From: Anaeramoeba ignava
Taxonomy: Eukaryota; Metamonada; Anaeramoebidae
Assembly (NCBI GenBank): GCA_028826165.1
Contig: JAPDFW010000057.1
Location: forward strand, 186,001-250,000
Length of the DNA stretch: 64,000 bases
Reading direction: 5' to 3'
A model generated the notes under the pieces. That model had not been told where the DNA came from. It worked only from the letters and a program-made list of their open reading frames with translations, and ran no database searches. Shown in pieces: positions 31,376-44,800 of the stretch. The translations under genes were made by a program, and so were the position numbers. Within the stretch, counting starts at the first letter, position 1. Each line of letters begins with the position of its first letter.

Positions 31376-33125
31376 ATGGGAAGAAAACATTCAACATCAA
31401 CATCAACATCAACATCAACATCAAAGTCAACATCAACATCAACATCAACATCAACATCAAAGTCAACATCAAAGTCAACATCAAATGATACACTTTCTTC
31501 TGATTCTGATACTATTTCAACTACTGAACTTCAATATCAACTTAAAATTCGTGGTTTAAATTATAAACAACCAAAACATAAATTAATACAAAAATTACAC
31601 AATCAATTCCAAAAAGAAGAGAAATTACATCATAAAATTTCAAAAAAGAAATCAACAAAAAAAAACAAGAATCAAAAATCAAATCAAAAAAATCATTCTA
31701 AAAAACATAAAAAACATACTAAAAAAAGGAAAGTTTCTCGATCTTCTTCTCCTTCATTTACTTCTTCTTCTGAACCAGAATCTTTTTCAGAAATTCATGA
31801 ATTTATCCAAAAACAAAGTGAATCTAAATCAAACACAAAAGAAGAAACTAATCAAAGAAATGAAAATAAAAATCAAAATCAAAATAAAAATCAAAGAAAT
31901 AAAAATCAAAGAAATCAAAATCAAAGAAATAAAAATCAAAGAAATAAAAATCATAAAAATAAAAATACTCATCATTCTCATAAAAGAATCAAAAACAAAT
32001 CAAAATCAAAAAAACAAAAAAATCCAAAAGAGAATAAACCAATTAACAAAATTGAAGAACAAATCAATCCAAATGAAAAATTGATAGAAAATAATTTAGA
32101 AAATAATTTTCAAGATAATTTAGAAAATAATTTAGAAAATATTTCCAGACAATTCGAAAAAACAAATACTGGAACCTTTATTGATATTGTTGAACCAAAT
32201 AATCAAAATTCTTACGAAAAATATTCTGATCAATTTTCTGATGAAAGATCAGATGTAAAAATTCAAGAAATTCCTCATAATTCAAACAATAGAGATATTT
32301 TAAATAATCAAGATAATGATTTAGACTCTGATGTTTCTCTTGATTTTGCGAAAAAAGCACCAGTTTCTAAACGTCCACCTTCAAAAGTTTTATTAATAGA
32401 AAATTTTGTTCGACCTTTTACAGTAAGATCTGCAAGGAAATTATTAGAAAAGACAGGGAAAGTATTAGATTTTTGGATGAATTCTATTAAAACTCATTGT
32501 TTTGTTTTTGTATGAATTTAATTGAAAATTTATTTAAAATTTATCCGATTTTTAATTTATTTAAAATTTAATTTGAAAGTTTGATTCTTTTGAACAAGCT
32601 GAAAAAACTAGGAATGTAATTTATGGATTAAGATGGCCAAAATCAGGAAGTAAATTATTGGCTGATTTTCACAATGAAAATGATGCAATAAATATAGTTG
32701 AAAAAGCAAAATTAAGACCTTCAACAAAAGGATTTGATGGATTGGATTCAAATGAGATTATTAGAGAAGGAAAATTAGATATTTATAAATCAAATCCAAA
32801 CACAAAAACTCTTTCTTCAATTGATGAATCTGAAAATTTTCATAAATCAAATCATTTTCAAAGAAAATTTCCATCGAAAAACAAAAACAAAAACGAAAAC
32901 GAAAACGATTTTGAAAAAAATTTGGATAATGAATATTTAATTGAAATGGATCAATTTGATGAAAAAAGAATTAAATATAATCAAAAACATCACAGAAATC
33001 TCCAAAGATATTTTTTAAGAACAAAAGCAAAACCTGCACTTTATTATCTTCCAAATCCAAAACATATTGTTGATTTTAAAAGAGAAAGAGAAAAAAAATT
33101 ATTTGAATTGAAAATTAAGAAATAA
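31376..33125 (+). CDS. ACIN1: Acinus-like protein (SAP domain, RRM), two exons
   Basis: Exons 31376-32509 and 32580-33125 (phase 0, 559 residues). Acinus is part of the ASAP complex and exon-junction-associated splicing machinery. After a (Ser-Thr)n start, TELQYQLKIRGLNYKQPKHKL is a SAP DNA/RNA-binding motif. A Lys/Arg/Ser-rich region follows. The atypical RRM begins PPSKVLLIENFVRPFT and continues FWMNSIKTHCFVFV across the intron to FDSFEQAEKTRNVIYGLRWP and KLLADF, matching the acinus RRM. Near the C terminus, YFLRTKAKPALYYLP matches the RNPS1/SAP18-binding (RSB) segment. The arrangement SAP-RRM-RSB is diagnostic. It is divergent from the large ankyrin-BTB gene, with about 105 bases between the starts. 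Confidence 0.88.
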
Positions 33126-33263
33126 AAAATAAATTTTTTTAATTTTTTATTGATTATTTTTGGTTTTTTTTTTTTTGAAAATTAAATCAATAAAAGAGAA
33201 TGAAAAAGAAAGAGAATGAAAAGAAGAAGAAGAATTTTTGTTTTTTATTTATCTTTTTATCTT

Positions 33264-34640
33264 TTAATCATCAGAATCTGAAAAGACAGTTTTTTTGCCT
33301 TTTTTTTGGTCTGATTGGAAATTTTGTTGAGAATTTGAATCATCTTTATTAAAATAACGATCGTTTGATTTATTGAATTTGTTATCATTTCTATTAAAAT
33401 TTCCTCTTCCTCTTGATCTATTATCTCTATTAAAATTTCCTCTTCCACCAAAATTTCTATCTCTATTAAAATTTCCTCTTCCACGAGAATTTCGATCTCT
33501 ATTAAAATTTCCTCTTCCTCTTGATCGATTATCTCTATTGTATTTATTAAAACCTCTTGAATTATCAGAATTATCATTATCATCGTTATCATCATTTTTG
33601 TTAAAATCTCTTTTAAAATTTCTATCTCTATTAAAATTTCCTCTTCCACGAGAATTTCGATCTCTATTAAAACCTCGACCGCGATTGTCTCTTCTAAACC
33701 CGCCTTTATCACCATCTCCGAAATTTCTTCTTCTTCCGAAATCTCTGCCTGTTCGCTGTCTTTTGTCATCTCGTTTTGGTTTTTGCGAAGCAAAGTTAAT
33801 TTTCAACCATCTTCCCATCATTGTTTCTCCATTTTTTGCTATTGCCTTATGTGCCATCTCTGAATTGGCAAATTGAAGAAATCCAAATCCTTTGGATTGT
33901 CCTGTATGAGGATTCTTGTGGATTGCTATTTTTCTGTGTTATTAGCGAAGGGCGCCAAATTAAATCAAAAATTATTGTTAAAATTTTTTCTAAAAATTTT
34001 TCTTCTTCTAAATGAAACTAACAAACATAATTTCACCGCAATCTGAAAAGAAATTCTTGACGTCTTCGTCTGTTGCTTGAAAAGAAAGTCCGCCAACATA
34101 TACCTCGTCTTCTTTTGTGTTATCTTTTTCATCATCATCATTTTCATCTTCATCTTCATCTTCCATCATTTTCATCTTCATTTTTTCTTTTTTTCATTTG
34201 ATTTTTTTTTTGAAATTTGTTTTCGTTTTGATTTTGATTTTGATCTTCATCTTCATCTTCATCTTCATCTTCAATTTGATCTTGAAATTGATCATTTTGA
34301 TTTTGATTATCATCTTCATCTTCATCTTCATCTTCATCTTCATCTTCATCTTCATCTTCATCTTCAATTTGATCTTGAATTTGAATTTGATTTTGAATTT
34401 GATTTTGATTATCATCTTCATCTTCATCATCTTCATCATCATCTTCTTCTTCATCTTCTTCTTCATCATCTTCAATTTCATTTTGATTTTGATTTTGATT
34501 TTGGTTTTGAATTTTGATTATCATCTTCATCTTCGTCTTCCTCATGCTCATCAATTTCATTTTTTTCTTTTAATTCTTTTTCTTCATTTTCATTTTCTAC
34601 TTTAAAAACGGGTTTTTTTAATTTTCTGTTTTTTCCAAAT
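33264..34640 (-). CDS. Nucleolin/Nsr1-like protein: acidic region, RRM, Arg/Gly/Asn-rich tail
   Basis: The RRM is split by one intron: exon from about 34640 to 34027 and exon 33933-33264, phase 2 (donor GTTTGT). RNP2 is VYVGGLSFQATDED and RNP1 is SKGFGFLQF. After GRWLKINFA the tail is rich in RGRGNFNRDRN units and ends in KKTVFSDSDD. Upstream, an Asp/Glu-rich and Asn/Gln-rich region (EDEDEDEN, DDEEEDEEEDDD) recalls the acidic arm of nucleolin, Nsr1 and Gar2, which act in ribosome biogenesis. The 5' end is uncertain. Two one-base excesses, near 34163 and near 34509-34516, break the acidic region. Upstream of KLKGFGKNRKLKKPVF the sequence turns into an AATTTT satellite with no clear start codon, so a first exon may lie further up. 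Confidence 0.75.
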
Positions 34641-35346
34641 CCTTTTAATTTTGATTTTAATTTTAATTTTGATTTTAATTTTGATTTTAATTTTAATTTT
34701 AATTTTAATTTTAATTTTAATTTTAATTTTAATTTTAATTTTAATTTTAATTTTAATTTTAATTTAATTTTAATTTTAAATTTTAATTTTGATTTTTAAT
34801 TTTAATTTTTTAATATTTAATTTTAATTTTAATTTTAATTTTGATTTTTAATTTTAATTTTAATTTTAATTTTAATTTTAATTTTGATTTTGATTTTGAT
34901 TTTTTAATTTTAATTTTAATTTTAATTTTAATTTTAATTTTAATTTTAATTTTAATTTTAATTTTAATTTTAATTTTAATTTTAATTTTATTTTAATTTT
35001 AATTTTAATTTTGTTTAATTATAATTTATATTTATATGTTTATTTGTGTTTATTTATGTGTTTATTTGTGTTTATGTGTTTATTTTGTTTATGTGTTTTT
35101 TTCTTTTTTACTTTTCATTTTTTGTTTTTTTTTTTTGTTTTCTATTTTCTATTTATTTTAATAAGAATAAAAAAAAGGAAAAAGAAAAAATGAATTAAAA
35201 AATTTTTTTTTTCTTTTTAAATAAAAATAAAAAATAACAAAAATAATTACTAATTTTTATAAGAAATGAATTTTATTTTTTTTTTTTTTTTCATTTTTTT
35301 TCTTTATTTTTTATTCTTTATTATTCTTTTTTATTCTTTTTGGAAA
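34641..35346. repeat. AATTTT satellite and GTTTAT/T-rich stretch
   Basis: From 34641 to 35015 there are tandem AATTTT hexamers with a few ATTTTG variants. Bases 35035-35095 carry GTTTATTTGT-like repeats, and the rest is T-rich leader ahead of the RhoGEF. No coding segment is supported. Confidence 0.85.
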
Positions 35347-38300
35347 ATGCAATCCAATTCAAATCAAGAAATTGAAAATAAACAAGAAAATAATAAAATT
35401 ATTATACAAAATGAAGAGAGTAATTATTTTTTAATTTTTTTTCAATTTACTTTTCTAATTTTTCTCATTTTTAAATTCCAAAAAAAACATCAATAAAAAA
35501 TAAGAAAATGAAAATATAAATCAAAACCAAAATGAAATTGAAGATATAAATAAAAATTTAAATGAAAACCAAAATGAAAATCAAAATCAAAATCAAATTG
35601 AAAACCAAAATGAAAACCAAAATGAAAACCAAAATGAAAATCAAAATAAAAATAAAAATCAAATTGAAAATGAAATTCAAAACCAAAATCAAAATGAAAT
35701 TGAAAATCAAAATGAAATTCAAATTGAAAATCAAATTGAAAATCAAAATGAAATTCAAAATCAAATTGAAAATCAAATTCAAAATCAAAATGAAAATCAA
35801 AATCAAAATCAAAATCAAAATCAAAATCAAAATCAAAATGAAAATCAAAATGAAAATCAAAATCAAAATCAAAATCAAAATCAAAATCAAAATCAAAATC
35901 AAAATCAAAATAAAAAAAAATCAAAATAAAAATCAAAATAAAAATCAAAATAAAAATCAAAATAAAAATCAAATTGAAAATCAAAATTTAAATCAAAATC
36001 AAAATCAAAATCAAAACCAAAACCAAAACCAAAATGAAATTCAAAATAAAAATGAAAATCAAAATGAAATTCAAAATCAAAATGAAAATCAAAATGAAAT
36101 TCAAAATCAAAAATCAAAATCAAATTGAAAATCAAAATCAAATTGAAAATCAAATTGAAAATCAAAAATCAAATTGAAAATCAAATTGAAAATCAAATTG
36201 AAAATCAAAATGAAAATCAAATTGAAAATCAAAATCAAATTCAAAATCAAATTGAAATTCAAAATCAAATTCAAAATATAATTGCAAATGGAGATGAAGA
36301 TGAATCAACAATGTCAACAAGAAATCAAGTTGCAAATGAAATTTTAACAACAGAAAGAAGTTATGTAACAAATTTAAGCATTTTAGTAAATGTATATAAT
36401 TTTGAAAATGAAATTCATTTTAAGATTCTTTTATTCAAAAAGAAAATTATCATTTTGATATTTTTTTCATTTTTTCCAAAAAAAAAAACAAAGGATTTTT
36501 TAAATGAACTTAAAAATTTTGCACGTGAAAATAAACCCATTATTAATGAGAAAGATATTGCTTCTATATTCTCAAATATTTATGGAATTTTATCAGTAAT
36601 AATTTTAATATTAAAATTGATAACGAAAAGGATTTTATTCAAATTAAAAAAATTTTTTCTTTGTTTTTTGGATTTGAATTTATTAAAGATTAATTTAGAA
36701 TTACAAAATGAATTAGAAGAAAGAATTAAAAATTGGGATGATAATAGTCGTTTAGGAGATTTTTTCTTAAAACTTGTAATACTTTTAAAAACAAAAAGAA
36801 AAATAATTTTTTATTCAAAAACAACAACAACAAAATCACTTTCTTAATTTTAGATTCCATATCTTAGATTGTATAAAAGTTATATTCAATCATATGATAC
36901 AGCAATACAAACACTTCTAAAATATAAAAAAATGTCTAAATATTCTCAATGGGAAGCTGTAAAAAAAATTATTAATATTTTTATTAGAATTTCAAAAAAA
37001 AAACAATTTATCTTTTGGATTGATTTTGTTTTTACAGGAAAAGAAAAAACAACATGGCGGACTTTCATTGGAAAGCTATCTTATTATGCCAGTTCAAAGA
37101 CTCCCAAGATACCAATTACTTCTTAAAGTAAAAAAATAAATCGGAAAAAAAAATAAATACAAATATTTTTATTATGTATTGTTGTAATAAATATTTGAAA
37201 TTCAGGAATTAGTCAAAAATACAAATGAAAATCATTGTGATTTTAATGATTTAATGAAAGCGCAAAATGAAATTACTCAACTTAATAATACAGTGAATGA
37301 ATCAATTAAAGAAAAAGAACATATGAATAAAATGCTAGAAATACAACATAGAATTACTAACAAACCAATTGTAAAATTAAAAAAATGAAACAGAAATTGT
37401 TTTTTTATTAAAAAAATTTTTATCATTTTTAATAATTCCAGAAAGATGTACTTGTTGCTCCTCATCGAAGATATATTTATGAAGGGGATTTAATGAAAAT
37501 TTCGAAAAAGAAACCTTTGAAAAAACATTTTGCGTTGTTTAGTGATATTCTTTTTTATGGAATTGTTTCTGGTGGAAATTATACTGTATTGATTCAGATT
37601 TTTTCATTTTAAATTTAATAACTTTGCTTTCTTTTTTCTTCTTTTTGATTTAGATTGAAAAAAAATGTCATTTAAGATATGTTTATGTTAGAGGATTTGA
37701 AGATAATTCTTGTAAATATTTTAAGAAAAAAGAAATCAAATATTCAAAAAAAATTCATTTTCTTTTGTTTTTGATCATTTAATTTTTCATAATCATAAGT
37801 TTTACAAAATGCAATTGGAATTAAATACACAAATAAAATTATAACATTAACTGCAAATTCATCGGAAGAAAAAAATAAATGGATTGATTTAATTAAAAAA
37901 GCAAGTGATGAATTAAGACATAATTATTCCACTTTACAAATTGATAAAGAATCGGAAATTTCACAATTTTTAGATCATGATTTTGTATATGAAGAAAATA
38001 AAGATTTTAATGAATCTCAAATTCCGATGTGGGTTCCATTTTATTTATGTCATGAATGTTCAATTTGTCAGACTTCTTTTGGGACTTTTAAAAGAAAAGT
38101 ATAAAAATTTAAAATTTATTTAAAAAATTAAAATTAAAATCAAAATTAAAATCAAAATCAAAATTAAAATTAAAATTAAAATTAAAATTAAAATTAAAAT
38201 TAAAATTCAAAATTAAAAATAAAATTTAAATTAAAATTAAAATTAAAATTAAAATTTAAATTTAAAATCAAAATTTAAAATCATCTTTCTTAGTATCATT

Positions 38301-41300
38301 GCAAAAATTGTGGAAATGTTGTTTGCAATTCTTGTTCTAGACATAAAGCTATTTTACCTCATTTTGATTCTACTCCAAGACGAATTTGCAATAAATGTAG
38401 TTTACTTTTTAATACTAATGAAGAAAATTTACCAGAAGATTTCGAAATAATAGAAAATGGTAAGAAATTTCAAATTAATTTAATAAATAATTTTAATAAA
38501 TAATTTTAATAAATGAATCCAAAAAAAAATGAAAAAGATAATATCGAAAAAAAAAAGCTTACAAAACATAATACACTTGCTTCTATAACAATAAATAACG
38601 AAAAAACAAAAAATGAAAAACCAAAACTTCTTAAATCAAGTAATAGAACTTTATCAGCTTATCCAAATATAAAAAATGAAGGAGATGAAACATTTGAATT
38701 GATATCTTTAGAATTTAAATCAAATAAACCATATATTGATCAAGACAGATTCGTATCACAAAGAGTAAAGAAAGAAATACCTCCAAAAAAACCTCTAAAA
38801 ACAGAATTCCAAAAACAAAAATCATTGGAAATTCAACAAAAATATCAACAAAAATTTGATGAACTCGAAAAAAATGGGATTAATTTACATGAATATGCTT
38901 TTGAACAATATCAACTTTTTATAATCAAAATGATTGAATCAAATTCAAATGGAATCAAAGAATCTGAAGAATCTGAAAAAACTGAAAAATCTGAAAATAA
39001 AAAATTTGTTGATAAAGTAATAAAACAAACAGATAAACAAAAAGATAAACAAAAAGAAATAGAACCTCATTGGGTTTTACCTAAATTACCTGAAGAACAA
39101 AAGTTAACTAAACATAAATCAAAGGAAAAACAAATTAAGAATGAAAATATAACTTCTCAAAAAATGAAAAAAGCTAAATCACAAAGTAATTTAATGAAGA
39201 ATGAAAAAAAAGGAGATCATAATTTAATTAATGAACCTGAAAATGATCCAAAAAATAATTTGAGTAACCAACCAAGAATCCAATCTTTAGCAAATATATT
39301 GAATCAACCAAGACAAAAATCAAATCAAACAACTAATAGAAGCAAACCTCCACTTCCAACAAGATTAACACCAAATGAAATACAAAAGAAACTACAAAAT
39401 CAAAATAAACCACCAATTCAACCAAGATTAAAACCAAATGAAACAGAAAATGAAGATAAACCACCAATTCAACCAAGATTAAAACCAAATGAAACAGAAA
39501 ATCAAGATAAACCACCAATTCAACCAAGATTAAAACCAAATAAAACAGAAAATGAGGATAAACCACCAATTCAACCAAGATTAAAATCAAATGAAACAGA
39601 AAATCAAAATAAACCACCAATTCAACCAAGATTAAAACCAACTTCACCTCAATTACAAAATCAAAATAAACCACCAATTCAACCAAGATTAAAACCAAAT
39701 AAAACAGAAAATGAAGATAAACCACCAATTCAACCAAGATTAAAACCAACTTCACCTCAATTACAAAATCAAAATAAACCTCCAATTCAACCAAGATTAA
39801 AACCAAATAAAACAGAAAATGAAGATAAACCACCAATTCAACCAAGATTAAAACAAACTTCACCTCAAATACAAAATCAAAATAAACCACCAATTCAACC
39901 AAGATTAAAACCAAATAAAACAGAAAATGAAGATAAACCTCCAATTCAACCAAGATTAAAACAAACTTCACCTCAAATACAAAATCAAAATAAACCACCA
40001 ATCCAACCAAGATTAAAACAAAATTCACCTCCAACAACTAATAGAAGCAAACCTCCACTTCCAACAAGATTAACACCAAATGAAATACAAAAGAAACTAC
40101 AAAATCAAGATAAACCTCCAATTCAACCAAGATTAAAACCAAATGAAACAGAAAATCAAGATAAACCTCCAATTCAACCAAGATTAAAACAAACTTCACC
40201 TCAAATACAAAATCAAGATAAACCTCCAATTCAACCAAGATTAAAACCAACTTCACCTCAAATACAAAATGAAGATAAACCACCAATTCAACCAAGATTA
40301 AAACCAAATAAAACAGAAAATGAAGATAAACCACCAATTCAACCAAGATTAAAACCAACTTCACCTCAAATACAAAATCAAAATAAACCACCAATTCAAC
40401 CAAGATTAAAACCAACTTCACCTCAATTACAAAATCAAAATAAACCACCAATTCAACCAAGATTAAAACCAACTTCACCTCAAATACAAAATGAAAATAA
40501 ACCTCCAATTCAACCAAGATTAAAACCAACTTCACCTCAAATACAAAATCAAGATAAACCTCCAATTCAACCAAGATTAAAACCAACTCAAATACAAAAT
40601 GAAGATAAACCTCCAATTCAACCAAGATTAAAACCAACTTCACCTCAAATACAAAATCAAGATAAACCTCCAATTCAACCAAGATTAAAACCAACCCAAA
40701 GAGCAAGAGCAACTCAAAATCAACCATTTCAAGCAAGATCAAGAACAGGAAGAAGATCTCCTCAACAAAATCAATCAGAAGACCAAAATCAAAATAAAAC
40801 ACAATTCCCACAAAGAGCAAGAGTATTACAAAGAGCAAGAAGATTTCAACAAGTATTTCAAGCAAGATCAAGAACAGGAAGAAGATCTCCTCAACAAAAT
40901 CAATCAGAAGACCAAAATCAAAATAAAACACAATTCCCACAAAGAGCAAGAGCAACTCAAAATCAACCATTTCAAGCAAGATCAAGAACAGGAAGAAGAT
41001 CTCCTCAAAAAAATCAAAATCAAAATCAAAATCAAAATCAAAATTGAAACTAAAATTGAAACTAAAATTGAAAATAAAAATCAAAATCAAAATCAAAATC
41101 AAAATCAAATTGAAACTAAAATTGAAACTGAAACTAAAAATCAAATTGAAACTAAAAATCAAAATGAAACTAAAATTGAAAATCAAATTGAAACTAAAAA
41201 TGAAAATGAAACTAAAAATGAAAATCAAAATCAAAAATCAAAATCAAATTGAAACTAAAAATGAAAATGAAACTAAAAATGAAACTAAAAATGAAAATCA

Positions 41301-41505
41301 ACTTGAAAATCAAATTGAAACTAAAAATCAAATTGAAAATCAAATTCAAGAAAAGGAAGAAAGTGAACAATCTATAAAAAAACCAAAAAGAAGAGCTCCA
41401 CCTCCTCCAAAATTAAAATCAACATCAGAAAATATTTCAAAATCACCTGTTAATCCTCCTAAAGTTAAAAGACCACCTCCAAGAATTCCACAAAAATTGA
41501 ATTAA
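35347..41505 (+). CDS. DH-PH-FYVE RhoGEF with proline-rich tail, twelve exons
   Basis: Exons: 35347-35419, 35505-36391, 36494-36595, 36689-36775, 36854-36958, 37038-37127, 37206-37370, 37442-37585, 37654-37711, 37800-38098, 38294-38459 and 38538-41505. All phases match, about 1,560 residues to the TGA at 41045-41047. An Asn/Gln/Glu/Ile-rich N-terminal region leads to a DH domain (ILTTERSYVTNLSIL, SLESYLIMPVQRLPRYQLLLK). Next come a PH domain (YEGDLMKISKKKPL, TANSSEEKNKWIDLI) and a FYVE-type finger (CHECSICQTSF, KYHCKNCGNVVCNSC, CNKC). Such FGD-like proteins activate Rho-family GTPases at phosphoinositide membranes. The last exon has 22 KPPIQPRLK repeats and later RRAPPPPKL and KRPPPRIP, possible SH3 or WW ligands. 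Three extra A's in exon 2 (35912-35920, 36109-36113, 36164-36168) cancel to a net of three. Two more (41040-41043, 41233-41237) block the route to the likely end at 41505. Confidence 0.87.
35505..36290 (+). repeat. Asn/Gln/Glu/Ile coding repeat in RhoGEF exon 2
   Basis: Tandem AATCAA/AATGAA/ATTGAA codon pairs. Three A-run excesses move the reading through all three frames and back to the original one before ANGDEDESTM. Confidence 0.85.
38130..38285. repeat. AAAATT hexamers in RhoGEF intron 10
   Basis: Short tandem tract within the 195-base intron between the two halves of the FYVE finger. Confidence 0.85.
39390..40700 (+). repeat. 22-copy KPPIQPRLK coding repeat
   Basis: Units of 17-19 residues, of two alternating spacer types: a Pro-Asn-(Glu or Lys)-Thr-Glu-Asn type and a Thr-Ser-Pro-Gln-(Ile or Leu)-Gln type. 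Two longer units share the NRSKPPLPTRLTPNEIQKK segment, suggesting duplication of a block. The array is followed by two copies of QARSRTGRRSPQQNQ plus a third, changed copy. The long minus-strand frames here are only shadows. Confidence 0.93.
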
Positions 41506-41775
41506 AATTAAAATTAAAATTAAAATTAAAATCAAAATCAAAATTAAAATTGAAATTAAATTTAAAATTAAAATTAAATTTGAAATTAAAATTAATTTTG
41601 AAATTAAAATTAAAATCAAAATTGAAATCAAAATCAAAATTAAAATTAAAATTAAAAATCAAAATTAAAATCAAAATTAAAATTAAAATCAAAATCAAAA
41701 TTAAAATTAATTTTGAAATTAAAATTAAAATTCAAAATTGAATTTAAAATCAAAATTAAAATTAAAATTCAAAAT
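41506..41775. repeat. AAAATT/AAAATC satellite and leader of ankyrin-BTB gene
   Basis: Hexamer tract after the RhoGEF stop. It is followed by TTTTCATTTTTTCTTTTC at 41775-41792, which lies about 20-35 bases before ATG 41810. Confidence 0.85.
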
Positions 41776-41809
41776 TTTCATTTTTTCTTTTCATTTTTTT
41801 TGTTCCAAA

Positions 41810-44800
41810 ATGAATATTTGGAAGCTTATTGAAGAAAATGATTTAAATTCAATAAAATCGTTACTTGAAAAAGAAAAAAATAAAATAAGAAATGAAAAAA
41901 ATCAAACTCTTTTACAATTTGCATGTTTAAAAAAAGCAAAAAAAGAAACAATAAAAATAATAATTTCACACACAGAAAATATAAATGCAAAAAATAATCA
42001 AGAAAGAACAGCACTTCATTTTGCATTAATAAAAAATCTTGATTTGGAATCAATTGAATTACTTATAAATTCTGGATCTGATATAAATATTGAGGATTGC
42101 CAACTAAAAACACCTTTGGACTATTCAATCACAAAAAAATCACCGATTGAAATCATTTCTCTTCTCATTTTGAAAGGAGCAAATATAAACCATTTTAATG
42201 CAAATCAAGAAACTGCATTTGCAATTGAAGTAAGAACAAATTGCAGACAAGAAATTATGGAATTTTTGTTGGAAAATGGAGCTTTTATAAACACAGAAAA
42301 TTTATTTGGAAGAACACCTTTACACAACGCAATAATTTCAAGAAAATCTCCTCAATCAATCAAGTTTCTTTTATCAAAAGGAGCAAATATTAATATCAGG
42401 GATTATTCAAATAATATTCCTCTGTTTTATTCATTCAATTACAAGAAATATCGCAAAGAAATTATTCAATTACTTGTCAATTCAGACACAAATTTAAATC
42501 ATCAAGATTCGTTTTCGAAAAATACTTGTTTGCATAATTCGATTTTATATTCTTCAAAGAGGATCACCAATCTATTGATAGAAAAAGGAGCAAATATGAA
42601 TATTCAAAATAAAGAGTTGAAATCACCTTTACATTTGGAATTGGAAAATAAAAAACGGTTTTCTGTTGTGAAATTGCTAGTGGATAGCGGAGCCGATTTG
42701 AATATATTGGATGAATTGGGATTTAGTCCTCTTCAAACAGCAATAAAAAACGATGTTCCAATTCAGATTATCAAATTTCTCTTGCAAAAGGGTGCAGATC
42801 CCAACTTCTATTCAGAAAGAACGCTAAGACCTCTTCATTTTCTTCTTCACAAGCAACTCAACAAAAAAATTTGGGATGAGGATTATGTTGTGGAAGTTTT
42901 TCAACTACTGATGGGATTTGGAGCTGATTTGGATTTTGAGGATATATTTTCAAACAATATTTTACATCTTGCAAGTCAAACACAATTTGGGAAAATCATA
43001 AAAATTTTGGTTGAGAAAATGGGGTCGAAATTACTCAATTCCAAAAATAGATGGGGAAGAACACCTCTCCATTCAGCAATGTATGCAAAACATCCATTCG
43101 AAATCATCCAACTACTAACAAGTGAGGAAATGAAAAAATCACCAAATGATTTCGGACCATCTTTTTTGAGTTATGCAATTGAATATGAAACTAGGGATGT
43201 GATTGAGTATTTTTACGATATGGGAGCTGCTTTAGTGAGGGATCCATCAAAATATCACGATCCGTTGTTCCATTTTGTGTCAAGAAACTATGAGCCCGTT
43301 TTGTATAATAAATTGTTTCCTGGAGTTTCGCGAGAAGAACTTTTTTCGGTTGCATGTGAATACGAACAAACAATTCCGCTTGCAGAATCTTTGATTGATG
43401 ATGGTTTTGATGTGAATTATGAGAATGAGAAGCATATGACACTTGCCCATTTTATTTGCATGAATAAAACGAGCGTTAAATTGCTTGAATTTGTGATTTC
43501 AAAAGGGATTGATTTGAATAAAAAGGATATTTATGGAGAAACCGCCTTGCATTATCTTATGGGAGGAAAAAAGGGGAATTCGAATGATTTTATTGGTTTG
43601 TTGGTGAAATCGGGAGTTGATATCGAGAGTAAAAATAACCAGGGAGAAACTCCACTGCATTTGGGATGCGGATTTTCAGGCACAGAAAAGGAAAACATCT
43701 TAGAATTAATCCGTCATGGAGCAGATGTGAATTGTGTTACTTCAAGAGGAATGACTCCATTGCATTTGGCTATTAGCTACAACAGAGATGTTATTCCGAT
43801 TCTTTTGGAAAATGGAGCTGATATCAAAATCGCAAACTTAAATCATGAGCTCCCTTTCCATTTTGCTTGCCAGTTTTTTTTCAAAAAGAAAGAAATTGAA
43901 CGTTTTTATTTTCCAGAAATTGATGTCAATGCAAAAACAACTTTATTAACACCTTTAATGTATGCAACAATCATCCCAAGCAATCTGGAAGTTTTCCAAT
44001 ACTTGGTTTCCAAAGGAGCAGATGTGAATTCGCCTGACAATGTTTATTATTCGGGGAATTTAATCACAAAATTAATCCAAAAATCGGATCCAAGTCCGAA
44101 ATTGATTCGCTTTCTTGTTGAGTGCGGAATAAAAACAGATTTTGTTGATATGAACAATAACACTCTTTTGCATCTTATTTGCGCATTTTCTCAAATTCCT
44201 TTTGAAATTCTGCAAATTATCATCAATTCATCAGAAATAGATATTAATGCAATTAATAATAAAGGATTTTCAGCACTTGGAAATGCGTTAAATGGAACAG
44301 AACCCAAAGTGGTTGAGTTTCTTTTGCAAAAAGGAGCAAATTTATCAGGGGTTCATTTAGACGGGTTGTCTTCTCAAATGAAGCTTGTGATTTCAAATTA
44401 TTTTGGTTTGTCAAACGACTTGTGGAAATTATATACTCGCGGCGAATTTTCAGATCTCCAAATTATTCATTCGAAAAATACATTCAAATTGAATAGTTTG
44501 ATTTTAGTTATCCGTTTATATGATTTCGATCCAAAAACTGATGAAACAACTACTGATCTTGATCCGAAAAAAAGCACGAAAATATCCTCAATTTTATCCA
44601 GATTTACCGCAAACATTAAATTGGAAAATGAAGAAAAAGCATTACAAATAATCAAGTTCCTTTATTCAGGTTATACAGATTTGGAAAAATATTCTTTGGA
44701 TGAGAAAATATTGGTGAAATTCTTCCACAAGAGAATGAATTTTGATTTGGATTGGATCAAGAAGAAATCAGGAAAATCAGGTCTATTATCTGATTTAGAA

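Noticed and set aside
39333-41234. Two long minus-strand frames opposite the RhoGEF tail
   Set aside because: They are the antisense of the KPPIQPRLK repeat, which lacks stops because of its codon composition. There is no independent start or homology.
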